64,000 nt of DNA, taken from the NCBI GenBank assembly GCA_051293835.1, contig JBPKMA010000001.1, positions 62,001-126,000 of the forward strand, written 5' to 3'. This document shows, one piece after another, positions 43,171 to 52,022 of this stretch. The stretch comes from DATLZU01 sp051293835. Lineage in GTDB: Bacteria; Nitrospirota; Nitrospiria; Nitrospirales; Nitrospiraceae. How positions within the stretch are numbered: the stretch's first letter is position 1; every line of letters begins with the position of its first letter. The notes beneath the pieces are model-generated. The model had not been told where the DNA came from. It did not search any database and was given only the letters and a program-made list of their open reading frames with translations. A program made the translations under genes and the position numbers.

Positions 43171-44599
43171 GATGCTCCGCCCACTGACGTTGAAATTGGT
43201 CATAGGAAAGGGACAGTTTGTCGTGCATCGCCGCAGCCAGCGTGTGTTTCGCCTTAAGCTGCATGAGCATCTCCCCGATCCGGTGCATGCCGAAGCGGTC
43301 AACGAGATAGCGCACGGCGGAATTGGCTTCCAGGTAAGCCACCGCCGCAGCCTCTGTTGACAACCCGCTCCAATTTCCTTCCAGCGCGGTCAGAGGCAAG
43401 ACTTTCGTTTCGTCCACGATGACCTGATCCAGGTCGGGCCAGGAATCGTCCGCCAATTGCATAGCCAGTCCTTCGTGCAGCCAGGTGGGAACGGCGTCGG
43501 CTTCGATGCCCATGCGTTCATGGAGCAGCGCGTGCGCGAATTCGTGGCGCAACACGCGGGTCAGCCAGACCTGATCGGTCAGGGCGCCTTGGGTCGGGAT
43601 CTGGATGCGTCCCAGGACCGGATCGAACAGCCCGTCCGCCCACAGCGGACTGCCGGTGACGCTCTGAAAATAGTCTTTCGTATGGAGCACGACAATAATG
43701 GGCTTCGATGGAAAATAGCCGAACTTCTGGCCGATGTCCCGGTAGGCCTCCTCCAGAATCTCAAGCACGCTGAGCCAGGTCGTCTGGTCTTTTCCACCCT
43801 CGAATTTCACCGTGAAATGGGCGCTGCCGCGGGCGGTCATCTGTTGCTCCGCTTTCCCCGTCCGCTTGACCTTGGCGGCGACGGCCTGCAGATAGGCGCG
43901 CAGCGTGGGATCGTGCCCGGCGCGGTCGGCGGCCTGGTCCAGGTGACGGGCAGCGGCTGCCAAGTCGTCTTGTTCCTGCAGCAGGTCGGCCATTGCCAGG
44001 TGGGGAAATGGTTCGTCGGGAGCCAGACGGATGACCGTTTCCAGGAAATCCGGCGTGAGCGCAGGATCGCGCAACTCCCAGTAGGCATGGGCAAGGTTCA
44101 GATGGGCCACCGGGTTCGCGGGGTCCAACGCCACCGCAGTTTTGAACGCCTTAACGGATGCCTCGGCGCCGCCCGTCTTTTCTTGCTGAACGCCGAGATT
44201 GTTCCACAGGACGGCGGCATATCGGCGAATCGGCGGTTGGGCCAACGCCTTGGGAGAAAGGGCGGCAAGCTTCGCCTCCGCTTCGGCGTAATTGGCTTTC
44301 TCCAGTTCTTCGTGCGCGGCCTTGAGCGTCTCGGCGAATTGCGAATCCGGGATATGGCCTGGATCAATCGTGCGGGCCTGTTGGCTTTCTCCGAGCGCCG
44401 GCGTCGCCGCGGCCGGTTCGGGCGGTCGCGGCGACGGCGCCTCGGTTTCCTGCGCCGGGGGCAGAGGCGGCGGTCGGAAGGTCGGCTTGAACCACGTGTG
44501 ATAGCCGACGAAGAGCGCCAGTAGGAAGGCAAGGAAGCCGAGAATATGGGAGATGTTGCGGCGATACACAGTATTCCCTATCGTCGGAAAGTGTAGCAT
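43109..44599 (-). CDS. Membrane-anchored TPR protein with gluzincin (peptidase MA-like) domain
   Basis: The 496-residue protein has one N-terminal membrane helix (about 16-34), a Pro-rich linker, TPR helices (about 100-260, WNNLGVQQEKTGGAEASVKA and VAHLNLAHAYWELRD) and a C-terminal metallopeptidase domain. The zinc site is RVLRHEFAHALLHERMG (HEFAH) with the downstream WLHEGLAMQLADD Glu. It probably faces the periplasm. The substrate is unknown. The last 62 bp overlap the opposite-strand gene, so the tails are shared. Confidence 0.87.
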   Translation of the reverse strand: MLHFPTIGNTVYRRNISHILGFLAFLLALFVGYHTWFKPTFRPPPLPPAQETEAPSPRPPEPAAATPALGESQQARTIDPGHIPDSQFAETLKAAHEELEKANYAEAEAKLAALSPKALAQPPIRRYAAVLWNNLGVQQEKTGGAEASVKAFKTAVALDPANPVAHLNLAHAYWELRDPALTPDFLETVIRLAPDEPFPHLAMADLLQEQDDLAAAARHLDQAADRAGHDPTLRAYLQAVAAKVKRTGKAEQQMTARGSAHFTVKFEGGKDQTTWLSVLEILEEAYRDIGQKFGYFPSKPIIVVLHTKDYFQSVTGSPLWADGLFDPVLGRIQIPTQGALTDQVWLTRVLRHEFAHALLHERMGIEADAVPTWLHEGLAMQLADDSWPDLDQVIVDETKVLPLTALEGNWSGLSTEAAAVAYLEANSAVRYLVDRFGMHRIGEMLMQLKAKHTLAAAMHDKLSLSYDQFQRQWAEHLIAKRKTGGAQSWRVSRPQG

Positions 44600-44916
44600 T
44601 GCCGATCAGAGACGCCAAACATTGTTCTAAAAATTGGCGCGAGACTGGAAACCCGCAGCGACAGGTCGGAGGCTTTCCCCCCCCTTTGACTCCCAGCCCC
44701 TCGCCTCACGCCCAGCTATTATTGGCTTCCTGCGCGTGAAAACCTATGGCCTGCGAAGACCGCATGAAATTCATGCTGAAAGACAGGGCGTCGCCGTTGT
44801 CCCGCTCCGGGGCCTGTGTTACCATCTGACGATCTCGCAAACCTGCAGTGCCTTCGCCCCGGATCACGGTGCGCGGTGGTCAGCGGGTATCATGCGGGGT
44901 CGGGGATGCCTGATTC
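44600..44916 (+). other. 317-bp divergent intergenic region before recG
   Basis: No gene is seen. A candidate sigma-70 promoter for recG is TTGTCC (44797-44802), a 17-bp spacer and TACCAT (44820-44825), which would give a leader of about 85 nt. No operator is recognised. Confidence 0.4.
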
Positions 44917-47442
44917 ATGCCCGCCTCACCTCCAGCCGCTACTGGTGCCGACCCAACCGAACGCCTGCGGGAGTTCGTGCGGTGCCTCGCTCGCCCTCTT
45001 GATTTCGCTAGTCGGGATGCCTATGCGCATCTGACCACCGTGAAAAATCTTGGCTCGTTTGTCTCGGCTCAGGTGGTCAAAGCCCTGGCCGAGGCGGTCT
45101 ATTCGCCCCAAGTAGAAGGGGAGCTGCTGGCCCTTCGCCAACTGTTCGCCGATTTTCACGCGAGGCTGGCCCCCGCCGAGCAGAAGCGTCGCCTGGAACA
45201 GGCACGGGCGATCCTCGCACGGCTGGCGAATGTTGAGGCGACAGGCGTGGACGTTACCCATTGCCCCGGGAAACGCAACGGATACCCGGAAGAACATCCG
45301 CTTTCTTCTGGCCCATCCACCCGGATCGAATTGTGCACCCTCCCCATCCGGTTCGCCAAAGGGGTCGGGCCCAAACGGACCATGGCGTTGGAACGGCTGG
45401 GCGTCAACACCGTGGAGGACGCCCTGTGGTTCTTGCCGTGGCGTTATGAAGACCGGTCGGTGGTCACGCCAATCCGACGGCTTCGTCCAGGCCAGCGGGT
45501 CACTGTGTGCGGAACGGTTATCGCCGCCTCGCTGGCGCGCATTCCCCATCGCCGGCTGACCGTGCTGAACGTGACGCTCGCTGACTCGACCGGACGACTC
45601 CATGCTGTGTTCTTCAATCAGGCGTATCTAAAAGAAGTGTTCGTGCCTGGCGTCCGCGCGATGTTGCTCGGACGCGTCCAGATCGGTCAGAAATCCTGGG
45701 TCGGCCTTCGGCTGGACGTCGAGCAATACGAACTGCTAGAGAAAGAGGGTGACGTTCCGCTGCATGTCGGCCGCATCGTTCCGATCTACCATGAAACCAA
45801 GGGCTGGACGTCCCGGCATATGCGGGTGCTCATCAAGTCGTTGCTGGACCAGTATGCGGTGGCTATGCCGGATATTCTGCCGGAACCCATTCGCCGTCGA
45901 GTGAACCTGCCGGGTATAGCAGAGGCGATCCAGGAGGTTCATTTTCCCAGTCCCGGCACCGACCCTGTGGCTCTGGAACGCGGGACGACGCCGGCGCATC
46001 GGCGTCTGGCCTTCGAAGAATTGTTCGTGCTCCAGTTGGCGCTCGGGAGCCGTCAACGATCCGTCAAGGAAGAGATCAAGGGCATTCGGTTCGACACCGA
46101 AACGCCGTTACTCGGCCGCCTGCGCGCGGCGCTTCCCTTCACACTCACCCCGGCGCAGGAGCGGGTGATTGCTGACATCAAACGGGACATGGCGTCGCCG
46201 CGGCCGATGAACCGGCTTATTCAGGGTGATGTCGGATGCGGGAAAACCGTCGTGGCGTTGCACGCTCTGGTTATGGCCTGCGGTTCCGGTTATCAGGCGG
46301 CGCTGATGGCCCCGACGGAAATTTTGGCCGAGCAGCATTATCTCACTCTGCGCGGACTGCTTCAGGAGTTGGGATTGAAAACAGTGCTGCTGACGAGCGG
46401 GGGACGGACCAAGGCGCGGATAGCGACATTGCAGGCGATCGCTTCCGGCGAGGCCCAGATCGTCATCGGTACTCATGCCTTGATCCAGAAGGAGGTTCGA
46501 TTCGCGAACCTGGGTCTGGCAGTCATCGACGAGCAACACAAGTTCGGCGTTCTGCAGCGTAAGACCTTGCTGGACAAGGGGTACCATCCCGATGTGTTGG
46601 TGCTGACCGCGACGCCGATCCCACGGACCCTGGCCATGACCGTGTACGGCGATCTTGACGTGTCGGTCATCGACGCCCTGCCGCCCGGCCGCAAACCGGT
46701 CTGCACCTGGCTGTTCACGGAATCCCAGCGCCGAAGGGCTTATCGGATTGTGCGGGATGAGATCGAGGCCGGTCGCCAAGCGTACATCGTGTATCCGCTG
46801 GTCGAAGAGTCGGAGAAGATCGATCTTCAGGCGGCCATTCAGGGGATGGAACGACTGCAAGCCGGAGAATTCCGCGACTGGCGCATCGGGTTGCTGCACG
46901 GCCGTCTCAGCACGGACGAAAAAGAGCGGGCGATGGCGGCCTTTAAGGCCGGCGAACTTCACATCCTGGTAGCGACGACTGTCATTGAAGTGGGAGTGGA
47001 TGTGCCAAATGCTACGGTGATGGTGATCGAGCATGCAGAGCGGTTCGGGCTGGCGCAATTGCACCAGTTGCGCGGGCGCGTCGGGCGCGGAGGACAGCAG
47101 TCGTATTGTCTCCTCATCACCTCAGGTCGCTCGAACGCCCCCGCTTCGGAGGCCCGGCGGCGCCTAGAGGCGCTGGTGCAGTCCAACGACGGTTTTGTGA
47201 TCGCGGAAGAGGATCTGAACATCCGGGGGCCTGGAGAATTTTTCGGCGTACGGCAGTGGGGTGCGCCGGAGTTTCGGGCGGCCAGCTTGATCCGCGACGC
47301 GGAGCTGCTCCAGCAGGCAAGGCAAGAGGCCTTTGCGTTGCTCGAACAGGACCCCCATCTGGCCAAACCCGAGCATCATGCGCTCCGAGCGGCGATGTTG
47401 CGGCGTTGGCAGGCGAAGTTAGAACTGGGATCAATAGGCTAA
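44917..47442 (+). CDS. recG: ATP-dependent DNA helicase RecG
   Basis: RecG remodels stalled replication forks and Holliday junctions. The 841-residue protein has an N-terminal extension of about 140 residues, then the wedge/OB domain (RVTVCGTVIAASLARIPHRR). The helicase motor follows: Walker A GDVGCGKTVVALHAL, motif Ia APTEILAEQHY, DEQH box VIDEQHKFGVLQR, motif III LTATPIPRTLAMTVYG, and motifs V/VI VATTVIEVGVDVPNATVMVI and QLRGRVGRGGQQSYC. The extension resembles the longer RecG of some phyla. It is followed by a coiled-coil gene and ppx/gppA. Confidence 0.97.
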   Translation: MPASPPAATGADPTERLREFVRCLARPLDFASRDAYAHLTTVKNLGSFVSAQVVKALAEAVYSPQVEGELLALRQLFADFHARLAPAEQKRRLEQARAILARLANVEATGVDVTHCPGKRNGYPEEHPLSSGPSTRIELCTLPIRFAKGVGPKRTMALERLGVNTVEDALWFLPWRYEDRSVVTPIRRLRPGQRVTVCGTVIAASLARIPHRRLTVLNVTLADSTGRLHAVFFNQAYLKEVFVPGVRAMLLGRVQIGQKSWVGLRLDVEQYELLEKEGDVPLHVGRIVPIYHETKGWTSRHMRVLIKSLLDQYAVAMPDILPEPIRRRVNLPGIAEAIQEVHFPSPGTDPVALERGTTPAHRRLAFEELFVLQLALGSRQRSVKEEIKGIRFDTETPLLGRLRAALPFTLTPAQERVIADIKRDMASPRPMNRLIQGDVGCGKTVVALHALVMACGSGYQAALMAPTEILAEQHYLTLRGLLQELGLKTVLLTSGGRTKARIATLQAIASGEAQIVIGTHALIQKEVRFANLGLAVIDEQHKFGVLQRKTLLDKGYHPDVLVLTATPIPRTLAMTVYGDLDVSVIDALPPGRKPVCTWLFTESQRRRAYRIVRDEIEAGRQAYIVYPLVEESEKIDLQAAIQGMERLQAGEFRDWRIGLLHGRLSTDEKERAMAAFKAGELHILVATTVIEVGVDVPNATVMVIEHAERFGLAQLHQLRGRVGRGGQQSYCLLITSGRSNAPASEARRRLEALVQSNDGFVIAEEDLNIRGPGEFFGVRQWGAPEFRAASLIRDAELLQQARQEAFALLEQDPHLAKPEHHALRAAMLRRWQAKLELGSIG

Positions 47443-47492
47443 TCAACAGAGGGTTGGGAGCAGAAGGGATTTTGGCGGGAAGCGAAGCGACT

Positions 47493-47816
47493 GTGAGCCT
47501 TCTACAACGGCTGAAGCATGATTTGAAAGCCGGATGGGCGACGGTGCGGCGAGGGACGGCCGAAGCGGCGAATCGCGCGATGGAAGAAGCGGAGTTGCTG
47601 CGACTGCGGCTGGACCTGCGCAAGGTGGACGAACGGATTCGGGACCTGTGTGGAGATATCGGCGAGCGAGCCGTCGGACTACACGAACGTGGTGAACCAA
47701 TCGAGCGTGTGTTGAACGACATGGAGATCGCTCAGATGGCCAAAGAAGTCTGGTCGCTTCAGGAGCAACGGAAAAAGATCGAGACGGAGATGGACAACAT
47801 CAGGAGCGGCTTGTGA
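47493..47816 (+). CDS. Small coiled-coil hypothetical protein
   Basis: The 107-residue frame begins with a GTG (VSLLQRLKHDLKAGWATVRR) and is almost entirely helical, with heptads in LLRLRLDLRKVDERIRDLCG and in EVWSLQEQRKKIETEMDNIR. It ends at 47816 and the GTG of the phosphatase gene overlaps its stop, so the two are translationally linked. recG ends 50 bp upstream. Function is unknown; the coiled coil suggests a structural or regulatory partner. Confidence 0.7.
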   Translation: MSLLQRLKHDLKAGWATVRRGTAEAANRAMEEAELLRLRLDLRKVDERIRDLCGDIGERAVGLHERGEPIERVLNDMEIAQMAKEVWSLQEQRKKIETEMDNIRSGL

Positions 47817-48778
47817 CCGCCGTGCCTGCCAAGCAGTCGGACGGTAAAGTGCTGGCGGGGGTGGATATTGGGACCCTGACGTGCCGGCTGCTGATCGCCC
47901 GTGTGTCCAATGCAGGACGACTGAGCGAGTTGCACTCAGACCGGCGTATTCTGCGGTTGGGCGAAGGAGTCGATCGCGCTCGCCTGCTGCGGGCTGAAGC
48001 GATGACCCGTGTGATCGAGACACTAACGGAATGGAAGCGGGTGATCGAGACCTATCCGGTCGAACGGACCATTGCCGTGGCCACCAGTGCGGTCCGCGAT
48101 GCCGCCAATCGGGATGAGCTGCTCGATCGTGTCAGGCGGGAGATCGGTTGGGAAGTAGAGCTGATCAGCGGAGAAGAAGAAGCGCGGCGGACGATGCTGG
48201 GTATCCGGTCGGGCCTGCCGGCTGAAGTCTCCACGATGCTCGCCCTTGACATCGGCGGCGGCAGCACGGAGTTCATCCTCGATCGTCCAGGCTCGGCCCC
48301 TTTCGTCCGCTCCGTCGATCTCGGCGTTGTCCGCCTGACTGAGCGGTGTTTCCATCACGATCCACCGGCGGTGGACGAAGTGCAAGTGGCGCGAGCGCTG
48401 ATTCGCGAAGAAACCGAGGCGGTGCGGGCTCCGCTTGGCGATCAAGCGGGAATCACCTTCGTCGGAACCGCCGGCACGATCACGACCTTGGCCGCGATGG
48501 CCCAGCGTCTGCCGGCCTACGAACCGGCGCGGATCCACAATTACCGGCTGAGCTTAGCAACAATCCGAGATCTAGAACAGGAGTTGTTGCGCCGGACTAC
48601 GCTGCAGCGTCAAGGGCTGCCTGGCCTGGAGCGTGGCCGTGAAGACGTCATTGTCGCCGGGGCGTTGATTCTGAGCACCGTAATGGAAATGTTGGGGCAG
48701 TCGGAGTGTCTGGTCAGCGATCTGGGTCTCAGAGAGGGAGTGCTGATCGACCTGGCAAGGCGGATGACGGACTGGTAA
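47813..48778 (+). CDS. Ppx/GppA-family exopolyphosphatase / pppGpp phosphatase
   Basis: The 321-residue protein is a one-module Ppx/GppA enzyme of the actin-like ATPase fold: GVDIGTLTCRLLIARV (phosphate loop), ATSAVRDAANRDELL, SGEEEARRTMLGIRSGL (catalytic Glu) and ALDIGGGSTEFIL. It hydrolyses polyphosphate and/or pppGpp; the short length fits the single-domain (Ppx2-like) class. The start is a GTG overlapping the previous stop (GTGA). With rel at the other end of the window, ppGpp metabolism is represented twice. Confidence 0.93.
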   Translation: MTAVPAKQSDGKVLAGVDIGTLTCRLLIARVSNAGRLSELHSDRRILRLGEGVDRARLLRAEAMTRVIETLTEWKRVIETYPVERTIAVATSAVRDAANRDELLDRVRREIGWEVELISGEEEARRTMLGIRSGLPAEVSTMLALDIGGGSTEFILDRPGSAPFVRSVDLGVVRLTERCFHHDPPAVDEVQVARALIREETEAVRAPLGDQAGITFVGTAGTITTLAAMAQRLPAYEPARIHNYRLSLATIRDLEQELLRRTTLQRQGLPGLERGREDVIVAGALILSTVMEMLGQSECLVSDLGLREGVLIDLARRMTDW

Positions 48779-49601
48779 ACCGTGGACGCGAGGCGAGCGC
48801 GCTTCGCGCGACGTGCACGCGTGGAAGCGTGTGCATTGGACCGCGCAGGCAGCGTACCAAACATATTTTTTGCGGTGGGGAGCGAAAAGGAATTTGCACA
48901 CCATGCGCGATTTCAAAACCTTATAGCAGGGCGAGCATGAACGACAATAATTTAGAGATCTGCTGAGTGCAATCCAGGACGATCCCGATGGGACAGGTTC
49001 ATGGCCATGTAGCACTCCCCACTGCTTGCCTCGGTATGCTGTGCCCTGAAGCGTATCTCGGCTCCGATTGGAGATGCTTCATGGCATACGTACGACAGTT
49101 CACGAACGACGGAAAACCGCGGTGGCGAGTGCGGTCCGTGAGCACAGGTGTACCTCGGCCGCTTGTTTTCTCCCCTTGGGGGCTTCGATCCGTGGAGTCC
49201 CGTGCACGTTGTGGTAGGTTCGCGCTCTCCTGCGCCTCAATCGAGGCGACGAGTGTCTCACCAAATCGACGAGGAGAGGATGGCGGACCACCTGCGTCGA
49301 TCGGTGTTGCACCAATGTGCAACCCAACAGTGTTGCGATGACGCAGGTGATGCGGGAGATTCGCTGCACAAAAGAGCAGGCATGCAGCGGAATCCTTTCT
49401 GGTCCGGACGCTCCTCGCTCTTGTCACGGAATTCGATCATCGCGGTTTCACTACGCGCTGGCAAGGGGCTGGACATACAGCGCGCTGGTTAAGCTACGGG
49501 CTGCGACAGCCACTGCTTCTATAAAAATAATTCTTGGCAAGTGGCCCCTCTCGTGAGGGCATCCATTCCGTGTTCTCGCCACTGTCCGACTCAACCGTGG
49601 T
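48779..49601 (+). other. About 820 bp of decayed sequence with a possible integrase fragment
   Basis: No intact gene is present. A short frame at 49081 reads MAYVRQFTNDGKPRWRVRSV, which resembles the N-terminal arm of tyrosine recombinases (a basic R-x-F...G-x-x-R-W-R-V-R strand). It then loses its frame after about 30 codons. Inverted sequences GCGCG/CGCGC and TGCACGC/GCGTGTGCA near 48800-48835 may terminate the phosphatase transcript. The stretch looks like the edge of an old insertion. Confidence 0.4.
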
Positions 49602-49894
49602 GTGCCCTGCGCCTTTGGCGCTTTCGAGAGATATCGGTTTGGCGATGCGTGGAGATGCCCAAAAAACCAGGAAATCGTCATCGATCTGCTCTTGGCAGAC
49701 TCGGAGTATCTTCGAACAGTGCTGACGCGTCGGCGGATCGTTCCATTCGACGCGATGCAGATGCTCATTTTGACTTTAGAGGATCGTATTGTGCTGAAGA
49801 CCTTGGCCAATCGGCTTTCGGGTCAGGCCGATCTTGAAAACATCGAGCCTACCAGGACGAACTCCGCGTCGATTGGGACTATGTCGAGAGATGA
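49602..49894 (+). pseudogene. Remnant of a nucleotidyltransferase-like (AbiEii/DUF6036-type) gene
   Basis: The visible C-terminal half reads IVIDLLLADSEYLRTVLTRR, FDAMQMLILTLEDRIVLKTL and ANRLSGQADLENIE. After restoring one G (GAGCC to GAGGCC) it continues AYQDELRVDWDYVER and a stop at 49894. D-L-L-x-A-D...L-E-D-x-I-x-L-K...D-L-E-N is the pattern of nucleotidyltransferase-type toxin or defence proteins. The N-terminal half, which would carry the first GS motif, is not recognisable upstream. It ends 34 bp from the convergent methyltransferase gene. Confidence 0.6.
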
Positions 49895-49927
49895 AAGGCC
49901 AGATTCGGTCTTCGATGAGCGGTCTTC

Positions 49928-51412
49928 TTATCGCTGCGAATACCACCGAAATCCCTTCGTCTCCGTGAACGCCGGCTTCGGGGGTGCACCGGGCTTCTCC
50001 AGCAGCAGCACCTTGAAATCCCACAGTCCGAACCAGGCCGGGTCGCCGATCTTGTGATAGTGACAGCCGTGCAGCTTGGGCAGCATGTCGCCCAGCGCCT
50101 TGACCAGTTCTTGCTCGGTGTAGGCGCGGATCGCAAAGGATTTGCCCTGCGCTTCGCAGAATCGCTGGATGGCGTAGGCAGCGCCTGTACACAGAACGGG
50201 AGTGTCAGGTTTGATGCCTAGGAACTGTGGCAAGGCGAAGTACCGCTCCTGAAAGCCGAGCCAGCGAGCCAGGTGGCGCAAAAGCGTGTATTGGACTTCG
50301 TACTCGGTATGACCTGGCAGCTTCACGGGAGCCGGCCAACCGGTGTCAATACCGAACTCGATCAGGATGGCCCGCCCGCCCGGTTTGAGGATCCGCCACA
50401 GCTCCGAAACAAAGCGGAATGCCCCTAGATTGAAAATGAATTCCTCGGGAAGGTCCTGTCCCAGCGGAAGACGGGTGCGCCTGATCCAGTCCACCGCTTC
50501 TTGGTGGAAGGGTGTCTCGCCCCTGTTCGCCTGCACTTCCCGTTTCGTCAACTGGACCGGCGTCATGTCTGCGAGGTTCTCATTGTCGATGACGAGATCG
50601 ACGCTAGCGTTCCTGAGGGGCAACCATTCCGCATTGGCTTGCAGCGCGGAGCGCTTCCAGCCGGCGTTGTGGGCCATGGCAAGTTGCGACTTCAAGAACG
50701 GCTTGGCCACGTCCAGAAGGAGATAATGGACGTCTTCCATTTCGCGCGGCGAGAGTTCCCGCGCCATTTCTCGCGCGACGTATCCAAGGCCGCCGCCGAC
50801 TTCGAGCAGCACCCGCGGTTTCGGTGACCACCAACCTAATCGCCGCAAGTGTTTGGCAAGGAGGCGGCCGTAGGTCTGGCCTTGGAGGGCATCGCAGGGC
50901 TCTCTGAACAAATGCGACACGGTGGTCTCGATCGTGTCGAAGTGCCCCTCCTCCTTGGCGATGTCATGCAGGTGAAATTCGGACAGGTGCTCTTCTCCCT
51001 CAAATCCCTCGTGGCCAGACCACTTGTCGCGAATCTGCTGGAGGAGTAGGTCCCACTTGGCGCCGAGACGATGGTCGCCGGCCGGTGGATTCACCCCGAA
51101 GTAGCAAAGGGAGTAGCCTGGCAGGGACCAATGTGCCAGGCACCAGCGGCCGGTCTGTCCGTCCGGACCGCAGACCCATCTGCCGTACTTGTTGAGCAAA
51201 GCCTCGACGGTGATGTGGCCGTCCATTGAAGTCAGCAACTCGATCCCCAACCGGTTTAGGCGGACGAGAGGGAGGTTGTCATCCAGCGGCGCCAGCCACC
51301 ATTCGTCCGGTCCGTGCTGGTAGGCCACCATGTCCGGCATGCGCCAAGCCCGAAGCTTCAGGACCTCATCGGTCAGCGCCAGCGGTTCGCGGATGACGGC
51401 GGTTGGCTTCAT
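49928..51412 (-). CDS. Fusion of a PqqD-like domain and a class I SAM-dependent methyltransferase
   Basis: The 494-residue protein has three parts. Residues about 22-80 (LPLVRLNRLGIELLTSMDGH, then ITVEALLNKYG) have the winged-helix pattern of PqqD/RiPP-recognition-element domains. Residues 85-195 form a linker with several Cys, Trp and His, including HLHDIAKEEGHFDTIE. Residues 200-494 are a Rossmann methyltransferase with motif I VLLEVGGGLGYVAREMAREL, motif IV-like SVDLVIDNENLADM and WRILKPGGRAILIEFGI. No signal peptide is seen. If the PqqD-like reading is right it might modify a peptide, but no precursor peptide or radical-SAM gene is adjacent. Confidence 0.72.
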   Translation of the reverse strand: MKPTAVIREPLALTDEVLKLRAWRMPDMVAYQHGPDEWWLAPLDDNLPLVRLNRLGIELLTSMDGHITVEALLNKYGRWVCGPDGQTGRWCLAHWSLPGYSLCYFGVNPPAGDHRLGAKWDLLLQQIRDKWSGHEGFEGEEHLSEFHLHDIAKEEGHFDTIETTVSHLFREPCDALQGQTYGRLLAKHLRRLGWWSPKPRVLLEVGGGLGYVAREMARELSPREMEDVHYLLLDVAKPFLKSQLAMAHNAGWKRSALQANAEWLPLRNASVDLVIDNENLADMTPVQLTKREVQANRGETPFHQEAVDWIRRTRLPLGQDLPEEFIFNLGAFRFVSELWRILKPGGRAILIEFGIDTGWPAPVKLPGHTEYEVQYTLLRHLARWLGFQERYFALPQFLGIKPDTPVLCTGAAYAIQRFCEAQGKSFAIRAYTEQELVKALGDMLPKLHGCHYHKIGDPAWFGLWDFKVLLLEKPGAPPKPAFTETKGFRWYSQR

Positions 51413-51584
51413 CGAACCAAACGTGACTTTTTCGATGGTCGCAACACGTCAGGGTACACGATGGTCCCGGGCCGTCGCAAGTTGTCTGAAGACCGGTGCG
51501 GGCAGGGGAATCGAGTTGCGAGGTCAGAAGGGATCGATTGGGAAAGGCTGTCTGAAAAGAGATCGACAGACGTGTCGATTCATG

Positions 51585-51944
51585 TTAGGAACCTACGACG
51601 ACGAGGATACCCTGCATGATCGGGTGGACCCGGCAATGGTAGGGATAGTTCCCTGGAGGGAGGCTAGGAATCGTGTAGCTGCCCTCAGGTTCCATAATAC
51701 CGGAGTCAAACGCGCATTCCATTCCTGCCTCGATGCAGCCATTGTGTGTGACGGTGTGATGCGTCGGGGTGGGATTCTCCCAACGAATCGATGCGCCCGT
51801 GACAGCGACGGCCTTCGCCGGCACAAAATAGGGAGATCCGTTCTCGATCGTGATGTGAAGCTGAGGCGTCACAGCGACACTGGGCCAAGCGGCCGCAAGC
51901 ACCAGAAAACAAGTCGCTATGGCGATCACGCGCAATGCTCGCAT
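51585..51944 (-). CDS. Periplasmic type-1 (blue) copper protein, plastocyanin-like
   Basis: The 119-residue protein has a signal peptide (about 1-24, FLVLAAAWPSVAV) and a cupredoxin domain. Candidate copper ligands are His in PTHHTVTH and the Cys-x-x-x-His-x-x-Met set in YHCRVHPIMQG. An extra Cys pair (GCIEAGMEC) may form a disulfide. It is a small soluble electron carrier or copper carrier in the periplasm. It lies 170 bp downstream of the methyltransferase gene start, transcribed the same way, so the gene order on its strand is cupredoxin then methyltransferase. Confidence 0.9.
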   Translation of the reverse strand: MRALRVIAIATCFLVLAAAWPSVAVTPQLHITIENGSPYFVPAKAVAVTGASIRWENPTPTHHTVTHNGCIEAGMECAFDSGIMEPEGSYTIPSLPPGNYPYHCRVHPIMQGILVVVGS

Positions 51945-52022
51945 GCTGCGTCTTTCCGGTGTTAGCGGTCGCCCTCTCTATTAAATTTGGAGCCTCGGAA
52001 AGGTGGAAAGGATTCGTCACCA

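Noticed and set aside
43457..44524. A 355-codon plus-strand frame opposite the TPR/metallopeptidase gene
   Set aside because: It is exactly antisense to a gene with a clear HEFAH site and TPR helices; GC-rich codons give long antisense frames. It has no domain and a low-complexity Arg/Gly end.
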